DNA from: Actinomycetota bacterium
GTDB lineage: Bacteria > Actinomycetota > Acidimicrobiia > Spongiisociales > UBA11373
DNA: 12,142 bases
Assembly: GCA_003486285.1 (NCBI GenBank)
Contig: DNGH01000125.1
Coordinates: 1 to 12,142 of the forward strand
Reading direction: 5' to 3'
Program-made: the position numbers and the translations under genes
Part shown: piece after piece, positions 1-5,737 of the stretch
Layout: each line of letters starts with the position of its first letter
Position numbering within the stretch: the first letter of the stretch is position 1
Notes under the pieces: model-generated
What the model saw: the letters and a program-made list of their open reading frames with translations, nothing else
Told to the model about the DNA's origin: nothing
Databases searched by the model: none

Positions 1-280
1 AGTCGTAGTAGGAGACGAAGTACTCGACCCGGTTGTCGGGGAAGAACTGGCGGAACTCGTTCGCCAGCTGGGCGCCGAGCGCCTTGTTGGGCGCCAGCAC
101 CAGAGTCGGGAGCTGTACCCGCTCGATCAGCCACGCGATCGTCGCCGACTTCCCCGAACCGGTGATCCCGAGCAGGGTCTGGAAGCGCTCTCCGGCGGCG
201 ATCCCCGCAGCGAGCTGATCGATCGCCTGGGGCTGATCACCGGCGGGTGAGAAGTCCGAAACGACCTTGAAGGGGATCAC
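1..280 (-). CDS. uvrB: UvrB, excinuclease ABC subunit B (5' part only)
   Basis: UvrB is the DNA-damage verification helicase of nucleotide excision repair; it receives DNA from UvrA and recruits UvrC in the cytoplasm. Only the first 93 codons are here; the gene leaves the window at its left edge. The start is a GTG at 278-280, giving the normal family opening (IPFKVVSDFSPAGDQPQAI). The Walker A loop GITGSGKS lies at about residues 38-45, with Ser where Thr is usual, which is chemically conservative. It is followed by the helicase-Ia stretch LVLAPNKALGAQL at 60-72 and the family hallmark VEYFVSYYD at 85-93. There is no SD; instead TAAGGT sits exactly 6 bases before the GTG, fitting a leaderless mRNA. 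It lies 32 bases downstream of coaE, an arrangement close to that in mycobacteria. Identification is firm; only the C-terminal domains cannot be checked. Confidence 0.96.
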   Translation of the reverse strand, partial: MIPFKVVSDFSPAGDQPQAIDQLAAGIAAGERFQTLLGITGSGKSATIAWLIERVQLPTLVLAPNKALGAQLANEFRQFFPDNRVEYFVSYYD

Positions 281-312
281 CGGCCAACCTTAGACAGGGC
301 CTGGGACGGGAA

Positions 313-900
313 TCAGGGGCGGCGGATCTCGTCCCAGACCCGCCGGCACTGGCCTTCCAGGTGGGCCAGATCGCCCGAATTGTCGATCACCCAGGCCGCC
401 GCCGCCAGCCACTCACTGCGGCTGGGTTGGCGGGCCATCACCTGCTGCACGTCGCCCTCGGACATCCCGCTCCCCCGCTGAATGGCCCGGGCCATGCGCA
501 ACCCCTCAGGGGCATCGACCACGATCCAGGGCCACTCCGGACCGGCGAAGTCTCGCAGCACCGGGACCTCGACCATGACGACCGCGTCGGGATGCGACTC
601 CGCTGCTGCCATGAGCCGGGACCGGATCCCCGGTCCGGTGATCGTCTCCAGCGCAGCCAACTCACCGGCATCCCGAAAGACGAGGCGCCCCAGCGCCTGC
701 CGGTCGAGGCTCCCCTCCGGTGTCGCCGCGTCGGGCCAACGCCGCAGCACCGCGGCCGTCTCCGCGGTCCCCGACGCCAGCACCTCACGCCCGGTGTCGT
801 CGCCCGAGATCACGACGGCCCCCAGGGTCCGAAAGCAAGCGGCAGCCGCAGACTTGCCACTGCCGATCCCGCCGCCGAGGTAGAAACGCGTGCCGGCCAT
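313..900 (-). CDS. coaE: Dephospho-CoA kinase, divergent (CoaE)
   Basis: CoaE phosphorylates the ribose 3'-OH of dephospho-CoA with ATP, the last step of coenzyme A synthesis. The 195-residue product has the normal length. It starts with a P-loop (GGGIGSGKS, residues 9-17), has the GREVL element near 37-41 and ends with the VIDNSG motif typical of the family. Its position between rpsA and uvrB is the actinobacterial one. Unlike the mycobacterial enzyme it has no C-terminal GrpB-like domain. Several usually conserved residues differ. The DxD after strand 2, whose first Asp is the catalytic base in characterised enzymes, reads SGD (residues 32-34). The HP of the LxxIxHPxV segment reads GP. The late AD before the VIDNSG motif reads AA. 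So it is either a fast-evolving CoaE or a partly degenerate one. The ATG at 900 has no SD but has TAGCCT exactly 6 bases upstream, suggesting a leaderless transcript. Confidence 0.88.
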   Translation of the reverse strand: MAGTRFYLGGGIGSGKSAAAACFRTLGAVVISGDDTGREVLASGTAETAAVLRRWPDAATPEGSLDRQALGRLVFRDAGELAALETITGPGIRSRLMAAAESHPDAVVMVEVPVLRDFAGPEWPWIVVDAPEGLRMARAIQRGSGMSEGDVQQVMARQPSRSEWLAAAAWVIDNSGDLAHLEGQCRRVWDEIRRP

Positions 901-906
901 GAGCGA

Positions 907-912
907 AGGCTA
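907..912 (-). promoter_or_regulatory. -10 element for leaderless coaE
   Basis: The minus strand reads TAGCCT followed by exactly six bases (TCGCTC) and then the coaE ATG. In actinobacteria a TANNNT ending 6 bases before the start codon usually means transcription begins on the start codon itself. No SD is visible. The expected -35 position falls inside the 927-947 heptamer array; no good TTGACA match is seen there. Confidence 0.6.
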
Positions 913-926
913 GGGGGCGGCAGGGC

Positions 927-947
927 GGGCGAGGGGCGAGGGGCGAG
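927..947. repeat. Tandem heptamer GGGCGAG x3
   Basis: There are three perfect consecutive copies of GGGCGAG on the plus strand (CTCGCCC on the coaE strand), preceded by a partial GGGC at 923-926. It lies wholly between rpsA and coaE, 27 bases before the coaE start and over the expected -35 zone. It has the same 7-base period as the arrays at 1011, 5206, 5655, 5690 and 5710, with a different unit. Confidence 0.85.
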
Positions 948-970
948 GAAGACCACCGACTGCAGAGAAC

Positions 971-1003
971 GAGTTGGGGCCGGGCGACGCCCGACCCCAA
1001 CTC
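971..1003 (-). terminator. Hairpin downstream of rpsA, probable terminator
   Basis: The arms 971-985 and 989-1003 pair over 15 positions. On the minus strand GAGTTGGGG pairs with CCCCAACTC, continuing through one G-U wobble into GC pairs, with a 3-base loop. It lies about 35 bases past the rpsA stop. The downstream side is not a clean U-tract (GTTCTCTG), so it would be a U-poor terminator, common in GC-rich actinobacteria, or a 3'-end stabiliser. Confidence 0.7.
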
Positions 1004-1010
1004 TTCAGAC

Positions 1011-1038
1011 CTAGTGCCTAGTGCCTAATGCCTAGTGC
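1011..1038. repeat. Tandem heptamer CTAGTGC x4, fused to the rpsA stop codon
   Basis: There are four units on the plus strand: CTAGTGC, CTAGTGC, CTAATGC (one change) and CTAGTGC. The next bases, CTA at 1039-1041, continue the repeat phase and are the complement of the rpsA TAG stop. The same unit occurs inverted at 5655-5678. Confidence 0.9.
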
Positions 1039-2460
1039 CTACTTCCGCCCGATTCCCCGCTGCTTGAGCTCTTCGAGGATCGCCTCGAGCGAGGCATCGG
1101 CGTTGAAGGTCGGGGCCGGTTCGGCCTGGGCCTCTTCGCGCTCGAACTCCTGGGTGCGCTTGCGCTTTCCCCGGTCGCCGCCGCCACCAGCGCCGGCACC
1201 GGCACCACCCGACGGGGCGCCGGGACGACGCTCCTCTTCCTGCCACTGGCTGCGGGTCTCCCACTCGGGGAGGGCCTGCTTGATGGAGAGGCTGATGCGG
1301 CGCCGCTCGGCATCGATCTCGGTGATCTTCACCTTGACCGCCTGTTCGACGGACAGCTCCAATTCGGGGCTCTCCACGTGATGCATGGCGATCTCGGAGA
1401 CGTGGACCAGGCCCTCGACGCCGTCGGCCACGGAGACGAACGCCCCGAAGGGAACGGTCTTGGTGACCTTGCCGTCGACGATCGCCCCGACGCCGTTGGC
1501 GCCGCTGAAGGACTCCCAGGGGTCGTCCCGGGTCTGGCGGATCGACAGCGAGATGCGCTCGCGGTCGAGGTCGACCTCGAGCACCTTCACCTTCACCTTG
1601 TCGCCGACGGTGACCACCTCGGAGGGGTGGCTGACGTGCTGCCAGGAGAGCTCGGACACATGGACCAGGCCGTCCATGCCGCCGAGGTCCACGAAGGCGC
1701 CGAAGTTGACGACCGAGGACACGACACCATCACGGATCTCGCCAGACTTCAGCTCGTCGAGGAACGCCTGGCGCTGCTCCTGCTGGGCCTCCTCGAGGAA
1801 GGCGCGGCGGGAGAGCACGACGTTGTTGCGGTTCTTGTCGAGTTCGATGACCTTGGCCTCGAGGTTCTCCCCGATGTAGGGATGCAGGTCGCGCACCCGG
1901 CGCAATTCCACCAGCGAGGCGGGAAGGAACCCGCGCAGGCCGATGTCGACGATGAGCCCGCCCTTGACGACCTCGATGACCTGTCCGGTGACCGTGCCCC
2001 CGTCCTTCATGACCGACTCGATGCGACCCCAGGCACGCTCGTACTGAGCGCGCTTCTTGGAGAGGATCAGCCGACCCTCGGAGTCCTCCATCGTGAGCAC
2101 CAGGGCCTCGATCTTCTCGCCGACCTTGACGATCTCAGCCGGGTTGACGGCGTTGCGGATCGACAGCTCCTTGGCGGGGATCACTCCCTCCGACTTGAAG
2201 CCGATGTCGACGAGGACCTCGTCGGGATCGACACGCACCACGGTGCCGATGATGAGGCTCCCCTCCTTGAACTCGACCACGGTCTGCTCGACTGCGGCGG
2301 CGAAGTCCTCGGCGGTGAGGTCGTTGCCGATGTCGCCGAGCGCCTTCATGGCGGCGGCTTGATCGGCTACTTGCAGGCGGTCGGTCGTCGGGGCAGCGCC
2401 TGCAGGCGCCTCGACGGCCGCAGCTTCAGCTGCGGGCGCGGGGACGGTCTCGTTGGTCAT
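1039..2460 (-). CDS. rpsA: 30S ribosomal protein S1
   Basis: S1 binds the 30S platform and helps load mRNA; in actinobacteria it is an RNA-binding protein of four S1 (OB-fold) domains. The 473-residue product shows them at about residues 66-135, 153-218, 240-308 and 325-393. The hallmarks GVIPAKELS, GLRGFLPASLVE, NFGAFVDLGGMDGLVHVSE and PFGAFV are all present, and the match to mycobacterial RpsA is close. The N-terminus (1-50) is Ala-rich and low complexity. A tail after about 395 has a Gly/Ala-rich stretch, a basic KRKR patch and an acidic helix ending in GRK. I chose the ATG at 2460 over an in-frame TTG at 2502 because an AGGTGA lies 10 bases before the ATG, while the TTG lies in a leader hairpin. 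It sits between polA and coaE, with its own candidate promoter. Confidence 0.96.
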   Translation of the reverse strand: MTNETVPAPAAEAAAVEAPAGAAPTTDRLQVADQAAAMKALGDIGNDLTAEDFAAAVEQTVVEFKEGSLIIGTVVRVDPDEVLVDIGFKSEGVIPAKELSIRNAVNPAEIVKVGEKIEALVLTMEDSEGRLILSKKRAQYERAWGRIESVMKDGGTVTGQVIEVVKGGLIVDIGLRGFLPASLVELRRVRDLHPYIGENLEAKVIELDKNRNNVVLSRRAFLEEAQQEQRQAFLDELKSGEIRDGVVSSVVNFGAFVDLGGMDGLVHVSELSWQHVSHPSEVVTVGDKVKVKVLEVDLDRERISLSIRQTRDDPWESFSGANGVGAIVDGKVTKTVPFGAFVSVADGVEGLVHVSEIAMHHVESPELELSVEQAVKVKITEIDAERRRISLSIKQALPEWETRSQWQEEERRPGAPSGGAGAGAGGGGDRGKRKRTQEFEREEAQAEPAPTFNADASLEAILEELKQRGIGRK

Positions 2461-2491
2461 ACGTTTGGGTTCACCTCGAAGGAAGGACTCC

Positions 2492-2510
2492 CCGAGCGCC
2501 AATGGCTCGG
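2492..2510 (-). promoter_or_regulatory. rpsA 5'-leader hairpin
   Basis: CCGAGC (minus strand, 2510-2505) pairs with GCTCGG (2497-2492) around a 7-base loop, and the stem can grow to 8 pairs with one G-U. It sits in the expected rpsA leader, 31 bases upstream of the ATG. S1 synthesis is autoregulated through leader structure in E. coli; whether this hairpin has that role here is inference. Confidence 0.45.
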
Positions 2511-2521
2511 AGGCGGAGAAG

Positions 2522-2527
2522 AGAGTA
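2522..2527 (-). promoter_or_regulatory. Candidate rpsA promoter (-10)
   Basis: TACTCT on the minus strand fits TANNNT and would give a start near 2515 and a leader of about 55 bases. A weak -35 (TTCGGC) lies 16 bases upstream and overlaps a small inverted repeat (TTCGG-G-CCGAA, 2539-2549). It falls in the 102-base polA-rpsA gap, so rpsA can be expressed apart from polA. Confidence 0.4.
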
Positions 2528-2562
2528 CCACAGCGGTCTTCGGGCCGAACCCCGGCGCCCCA

Positions 2563-5178
2563 TCAATGCTTGGCGTCGGCCAGGTTCGGTCCCACCCCGA
2601 CATCGGCGATGAGGGGCACCCGCAACTCCACCACGCCTTCCATCGCCGCGCGCACCATGGCGACCACCTCGGCCTGGTGGTCGGCCGGCGCCTCGATGAC
2701 CAGCTCGTCGTGGACCTGGAGCAGCATCGCCGCCCCGAGCCCCTCCAGGGACCCGTCGAGCAGGATCATCGCCTGCTTGATGATGTCCGCGGCCGAGCCC
2801 TGGATCGGGGCATTGAGGGCCATGCGCTCGGCGCCCTGGCGCTCCCGGAAGTTGCCAGAGACCAGTTCCGGCAGATAGCGCCGCCTCCCCAGGATCGTCT
2901 CCGTATAGCCCCGGTTGCGGGCCTCGACCACGATCGATCGCATGAAGTCCGCCACCCCGGGGAACTGGGCGAAGTACGCCTCCATCTGCGCACGCGCCTC
3001 GTCCTGGGGAATCTCCAGTCGCTGGGCCAGGCCGTATGCCTCCATCCCATAGAGCAGCCCGAAGTTGATGGTCTTGGCACGCCGCCGCATCTCCGGGGTG
3101 ACGGCTGCGGTGTCGACTCCGAAGACCCGTCGGGCGGTCTCGGTATGGACGTCGGCTCCGCTCTGGAACGCCGCGACGAGGGCGGCGTCACCGCAAAGGT
3201 GAGCCAGGATGCGCAACTCGATCTGGCTGTAGTCGGCGACGACGAACACGTGGCCGGGCGCCGCCACGAAGGCCCGCCGGATCGTCCTCCCCTCCTCGGA
3301 GCGAACCGGGATGTTCTGCATGTTGGGCTGCTCGGAGGAGATCCGCCCTGTCGACGCTCCGGTCTGGTTGAAGATGCAGTGGATCCGCCCATCCTCGGCG
3401 ATCAGCGGGAGCAACCCGTCGACGTAGGTGGAGCGCAGCTTCTCCAACTCACGGAACCGCAGCAGGTGGTCGACCACCGGATGCTGATCGGCGAGCTTCT
3501 GCAACACCGCGGCATCAGTCGATGGCTGGCCCTTGGCGGTCTTCTTCAGGACCGGCAGCTTGAGGCGCTCGTAGAGCACCTCGCGCAGCTGCAGCGTCGA
3601 GTTGATGTTGAAGGGCTCGCCCGCGGCCTGGAAGATGTGGTCCTGCAGCGTCGCCAGCCGATCGCGCAGGCTCTCTCCGAGTTCTTCCAGGTAGGGGCGA
3701 TCCACCGCAATCCCGGCGTGCTCCATGCGGGCCAGCACCCGTACCAGGGGCAACTCCACCTCGTCGAAGAGTCGGCTGAGCCCGCGCTCGTCCATCCCGG
3801 TCCGCAGCGGACCGACCAAGCGGGTCACGGCGGTGACCCGCCGCGCCGCCGCCTCCAGGTCGGGACCGGACCGATCGAAGTCGAGGGTGCCCTGCTTGGC
3901 GGTGCTTCCCCCCTCCACCTCGGCCGAGATCTCGATGCCGAGCATCCGTCCGGCAAGATCGGGAAGGGATTGGGTGCCGGCGTCGGGGTTGATCACGAAG
4001 GCGGCCAGTTGGGTGTCGAAGGCGAGGCCCTGCAGATCCAGGTCGGCCTCCATGAGCGCTCGCAGCAGGGGCTTGGCGTCGTGGAGGGCCTTGGGCACCG
4101 CGGGATCGGCGAGCGCCGCGATGAGGGTGCCAAGCCGGTCGAAGGGGACGAACGTCGCCCCGTCGTCCCGGCCCACCACCAGCCCGACCAGATCGTCCCC
4201 GTCCCACACCGGATCGACGGCAAGGAGCCCCGCGCCGGCCGCCTGGAGCGCCTCCGCTCCCGATCCCGACCCCACCTCGACCTCGAGCACCGCCTCGGGC
4301 TCGGGCTCGGCACCTCCGATCTCCTGCAACCGCTGCCACAGTGAACGGAAGGCGAGACCATCGAAGACCCGCCGCACCTCCTGCGGATCCCACGCTTGCA
4401 ACCGGAGCGCCTCGGGATCGGTCTCGACGGCCACGTCGTCGACCAGGCGGGAGAGCTCCCGGTTCAGGAACGCCTGCTCCTTCCATTCGGTCAGGCTGGC
4501 CTTCAGCTTCGGCGTCTGCTCGTCGAGGTGCTCGTAGAGGCCCTCGAGGGCGCCGTATCCCGAGATGAGGCGGGAGGCGGTCTTCTCCCCCACCCCGGGG
4601 ACTCCCGGCAGATTGTCCGAGGTGTCGCCCCGCAACGCCGCGTAGTCCGGGTACTGCTCGGGGGTGATGCCGTAGCGATCCAGCACATACGCCGCGTCGG
4701 CGACGATGGTCTCGGTGATCCCGCGCTTCGGGTAGTAGACGCGAATGTGGTCGTCGACCAGCTGGAAGGCGTCGCGATCCCCGCTCACCACCAGCACCTC
4801 CCACCCGGCCCGCGCCGCGGACCGGGCCACGGTGGCGATGATGTCGTCCGCCTCCCACCCCGGGGCGATCAACTGCGGCAGCCGCAGGACGTCGGCCACC
4901 TCGTGGATGAGAGGCATCTGGCTGCGGAACAGGTCGGGAGCCTCGTCGCGCTGCGCCTTGTACTCGGTGTACCGCTCGGCACGGAAGGTCTTCTTCGGGC
5001 TGTCCCAGGCCACGGCCAGCGCGTCGGGGTGCTCGTCACCGAGCAGCTTGATCACCATCGAGGTGAAGCCATACACGGCATTGGTCACCTGGCCGGTGGA
5101 GGTGGCAAGGTCGGCGGGGAGCGCGAAGAAGGCGCGGAAAGCGAGGTTGTGCCCGTCGAGCAGGGCGAGGGTCGGCAT
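2563..5178 (-). CDS. polA: DNA polymerase I
   Basis: PolA fills gaps and removes Okazaki primers during repair and lagging-strand synthesis. The 871-residue product has all three regions. The 5'-nuclease (about 1-290) shows LLDGHNLAFRAFF, WEADDIIAT, SGDRDAFQL and the helix-hairpin-helix GVPGVGEKTAS. The 3'-5' exonuclease-like region (about 315-490) has lost key acids: the expected DxE reads DPV and no Asp is seen at the last site, so proofreading is probably absent, as known for Taq and mycobacterial PolA. The polymerase region (about 490-871) is intact: motif A DYSQIELR (Asp649), motif B RRRAKTINFGLLYG and motif C HDE (Asp824). No SD is visible before the ATG at 5178; TACCAT lies 8 bases upstream. 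An in-frame extension upstream is not needed, since MPTLALLDGHN is a normal family start. Confidence 0.98.
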   Translation of the reverse strand: MPTLALLDGHNLAFRAFFALPADLATSTGQVTNAVYGFTSMVIKLLGDEHPDALAVAWDSPKKTFRAERYTEYKAQRDEAPDLFRSQMPLIHEVADVLRLPQLIAPGWEADDIIATVARSAARAGWEVLVVSGDRDAFQLVDDHIRVYYPKRGITETIVADAAYVLDRYGITPEQYPDYAALRGDTSDNLPGVPGVGEKTASRLISGYGALEGLYEHLDEQTPKLKASLTEWKEQAFLNRELSRLVDDVAVETDPEALRLQAWDPQEVRRVFDGLAFRSLWQRLQEIGGAEPEPEAVLEVEVGSGSGAEALQAAGAGLLAVDPVWDGDDLVGLVVGRDDGATFVPFDRLGTLIAALADPAVPKALHDAKPLLRALMEADLDLQGLAFDTQLAAFVINPDAGTQSLPDLAGRMLGIEISAEVEGGSTAKQGTLDFDRSGPDLEAAARRVTAVTRLVGPLRTGMDERGLSRLFDEVELPLVRVLARMEHAGIAVDRPYLEELGESLRDRLATLQDHIFQAAGEPFNINSTLQLREVLYERLKLPVLKKTAKGQPSTDAAVLQKLADQHPVVDHLLRFRELEKLRSTYVDGLLPLIAEDGRIHCIFNQTGASTGRISSEQPNMQNIPVRSEEGRTIRRAFVAAPGHVFVVADYSQIELRILAHLCGDAALVAAFQSGADVHTETARRVFGVDTAAVTPEMRRRAKTINFGLLYGMEAYGLAQRLEIPQDEARAQMEAYFAQFPGVADFMRSIVVEARNRGYTETILGRRRYLPELVSGNFRERQGAERMALNAPIQGSAADIIKQAMILLDGSLEGLGAAMLLQVHDELVIEAPADHQAEVVAMVRAAMEGVVELRVPLIADVGVGPNLADAKH

Positions 5179-5186
5179 GTCGGGCG

Positions 5187-5192
5187 ATGGTA
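5187..5192 (-). promoter_or_regulatory. -10 element for polA
   Basis: The minus strand reads TACCAT, then 8 bases, then the polA ATG. This gives a leaderless or nearly leaderless message, and there is no SD. The expected -35 zone (about 5210-5215) lies inside the 5206-5231 heptamer array. The same TACCAT hexamer precedes the next gene upstream (5536-5541). Confidence 0.5.
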
Positions 5193-5205
5193 GGTCGAGG
5201 AAGGT

Positions 5206-5231
5206 ATCAGGTGTCAGGTGACAGGTGTCAG
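5206..5231. repeat. Degenerate tandem heptamer GTCAGGT, about 3.7 copies
   Basis: On the plus strand the units are ATCAGGT, GTCAGGT, GACAGGT and GTCAG, in strict 7-base register. The array fills most of the 60-base gap between the coiled-coil gene and polA. Looser copies (CTCAGAT, GTCAGG) follow at 5238-5250, at the end of the upstream gene. Confidence 0.8.
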
Positions 5232-5238
5232 AAAGATC

Positions 5239-5529
5239 TCAGATGTCAGGCTTCTTGGAGTCGAGGCGGGTCAGCAGGTCGGTTCGGTTGGCTTCGAGGC
5301 GGGCGATGCGGATGCGCAGGTCGTCGGCGAGGCGACGGAAGCGCTCGACGTCTCGTGTCGTCTCCCGGGCGTCCTCGCGGTCGATCGGGCCACCGATGGC
5401 GGCGTCGCGGATGGCGTCGTCCTGGAGGTGTTCGAGCACCTGGAGTTCGGCCGTGACCTGACGCAGGGTCTCCTGGAGTCCGGCGATCTCATCGCTGAGG
5501 GCGAACAACTTTCGTTCCAGGCGCCGCAT
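5239..5529 (-). CDS. Small coiled-coil protein of unknown function
   Basis: I do not recognise this 96-residue protein. It has no signal peptide, membrane segment or cysteine. It looks like two long helices. Residues 1-40 (MRRLERKLFALSDEIAGLQE onwards) have regular hydrophobic spacing, and residues 55-90 are rich in Arg, Asp and Leu and end in a Lys-Lys-Pro-Asp-Ile tail. A short GGP break lies near 46-48. An antiparallel coiled-coil hairpin or dimer is likely. The start at 5529 is favoured by TACCAT exactly 6 bases upstream and by the absence of an SD. It reads toward polA with a 60-base gap and faces away from the tRNA-Leu gene, so its promoter shares a 37-base divergent region with the tRNA. 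Coding is supported by the high density of charged heptad-like residues and the tidy context, but no homology can be tested here. Confidence 0.7.
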   Translation of the reverse strand: MRRLERKLFALSDEIAGLQETLRQVTAELQVLEHLQDDAIRDAAIGGPIDREDARETTRDVERFRRLADDLRIRIARLEANRTDLLTRLDSKKPDI

Positions 5530-5535
5530 CGGGTC

Positions 5536-5541
5536 ATGGTA
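5536..5541 (-). promoter_or_regulatory. -10 element for leaderless coiled-coil gene
   Basis: TACCAT on the minus strand is followed by exactly 6 bases (GACCCG) and then the ATG at 5529, the canonical leaderless layout. It overlaps the region upstream of the divergently transcribed tRNA-Leu. Confidence 0.55.
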
Positions 5542-5551
5542 CGGAGCGCTT

Positions 5552-5557
5552 TATCAT
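5552..5557 (+). promoter_or_regulatory. Candidate -10 for tRNA-Leu
   Basis: TATCAT lies 9 bases before the first base of the mature tRNA, a good distance for a short 5' leader. I see no convincing -35. Confidence 0.4.
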
Positions 5558-5566
5558 CCCGGGCAC

Positions 5567-5649
5567 GCCGGGGTGGCGAAATGGCAGACGCGGCGGACTC
5601 AAAATCCGTTGGGCGCAAGCCCGTGGGGGTTCGACTCCCCCCCCCGGCA
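5567..5649 (+). tRNA. tRNA-Leu (CAA anticodon)
   Basis: The cloverleaf folds fully: acceptor GCCGGGG with CCCCGGC, anticodon stem GCGGA/TCCGT (one G-U) around loop CTCAAAA with CAA at 5600-5602, a long class-II variable arm (GGGC-GCAA-GCCC) and a T arm GGGGG-TTCGACT-CCCCC. The discriminator is A. It reads UUG codons. The CCA end is not encoded, so it must be added by the CCA-adding enzyme. The long variable arm and the D-arm GGCGAAATGGCAGACGC match bacterial leucine tRNAs. Confidence 0.97.
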
Positions 5650-5654
5650 CGGAA

Positions 5655-5678
5655 TAGGCACTAGGCACTAGGCACTAG
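5655..5678. repeat. Tandem heptamer TAGGCAC x3 plus TAG
   Basis: Three perfect copies of TAGGCAC and a partial fourth begin 6 bases after the tRNA. The unit is the exact reverse complement of the one at 1011-1038, so the two arrays form an inverted pair about 4.6 kb apart that encloses rpsA, polA, the coiled-coil gene and the tRNA. Confidence 0.9.
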
Positions 5679-5689
5679 AGCCGATGTCT

Positions 5690-5707
5690 CCTCTGACCTC
5701 TGACCTC
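5690..5707. repeat. Tandem heptamer CTCTGAC, about 2.6 copies
   Basis: Two full copies of CTCTGAC and partial flanks lie between the TAGGCAC and GGCTCAC arrays. The shared core CTGAC also occurs on the minus strand of the 5206-5231 array. Confidence 0.7.
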
Positions 5708-5709
5708 AT

Positions 5710-5728
5710 GGCTCACGGCTCACGGCTC
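5710..5728. repeat. Tandem heptamer GGCTCAC, 2.7 copies
   Basis: There are two perfect GGCTCAC units and a partial GGCTC. The array ends 3 bases before the TAGCGT hexamer and so covers the -35 and spacer region of the putative GNAT promoter. A change of one unit would alter sequence just upstream of that promoter. Confidence 0.75.
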
Positions 5729-5731
5729 CAT

Positions 5732-5737
5732 TAGCGT
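5732..5737 (+). promoter_or_regulatory. Candidate -10 for GNAT gene
   Basis: TAGCGT fits TANNNT and would start transcription near 5744, giving a leader of about 20 bases that includes the AGGAGG SD. The -35 zone is made of the GGCTCAC repeat. Confidence 0.4.

Larger units (their letters stand above)
901..1038. other. rpsA-coaE intergenic region
   Basis: This 138-base spacer contains no gene I can support. In minus-strand order it holds four heptamers that run out of the rpsA stop codon, a long GC-rich hairpin that is probably the rpsA terminator, three perfect copies of a different heptamer, and a TANNNT element placed to start a leaderless coaE message. Each is listed separately. Confidence 0.8.

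Noticed and set aside
1378..4344. A 988-codon open frame on the plus strand
   Set aside because: It runs antisense through rpsA and polA, both unmistakable. Its translation is His/Asp/Gly/Leu-rich with no motif, the usual mirror frame of GC-rich codons.
5567..5680. tRNA-Leu as an integration (att) site
   Set aside because: I see no integrase gene and no repeat of the tRNA 3' end elsewhere in the window; the heptamers next to it do not match the tRNA.
5655..5728. CRISPR-like array
   Set aside because: The repeats are 7 bases with no spacers between units and no cas genes nearby.
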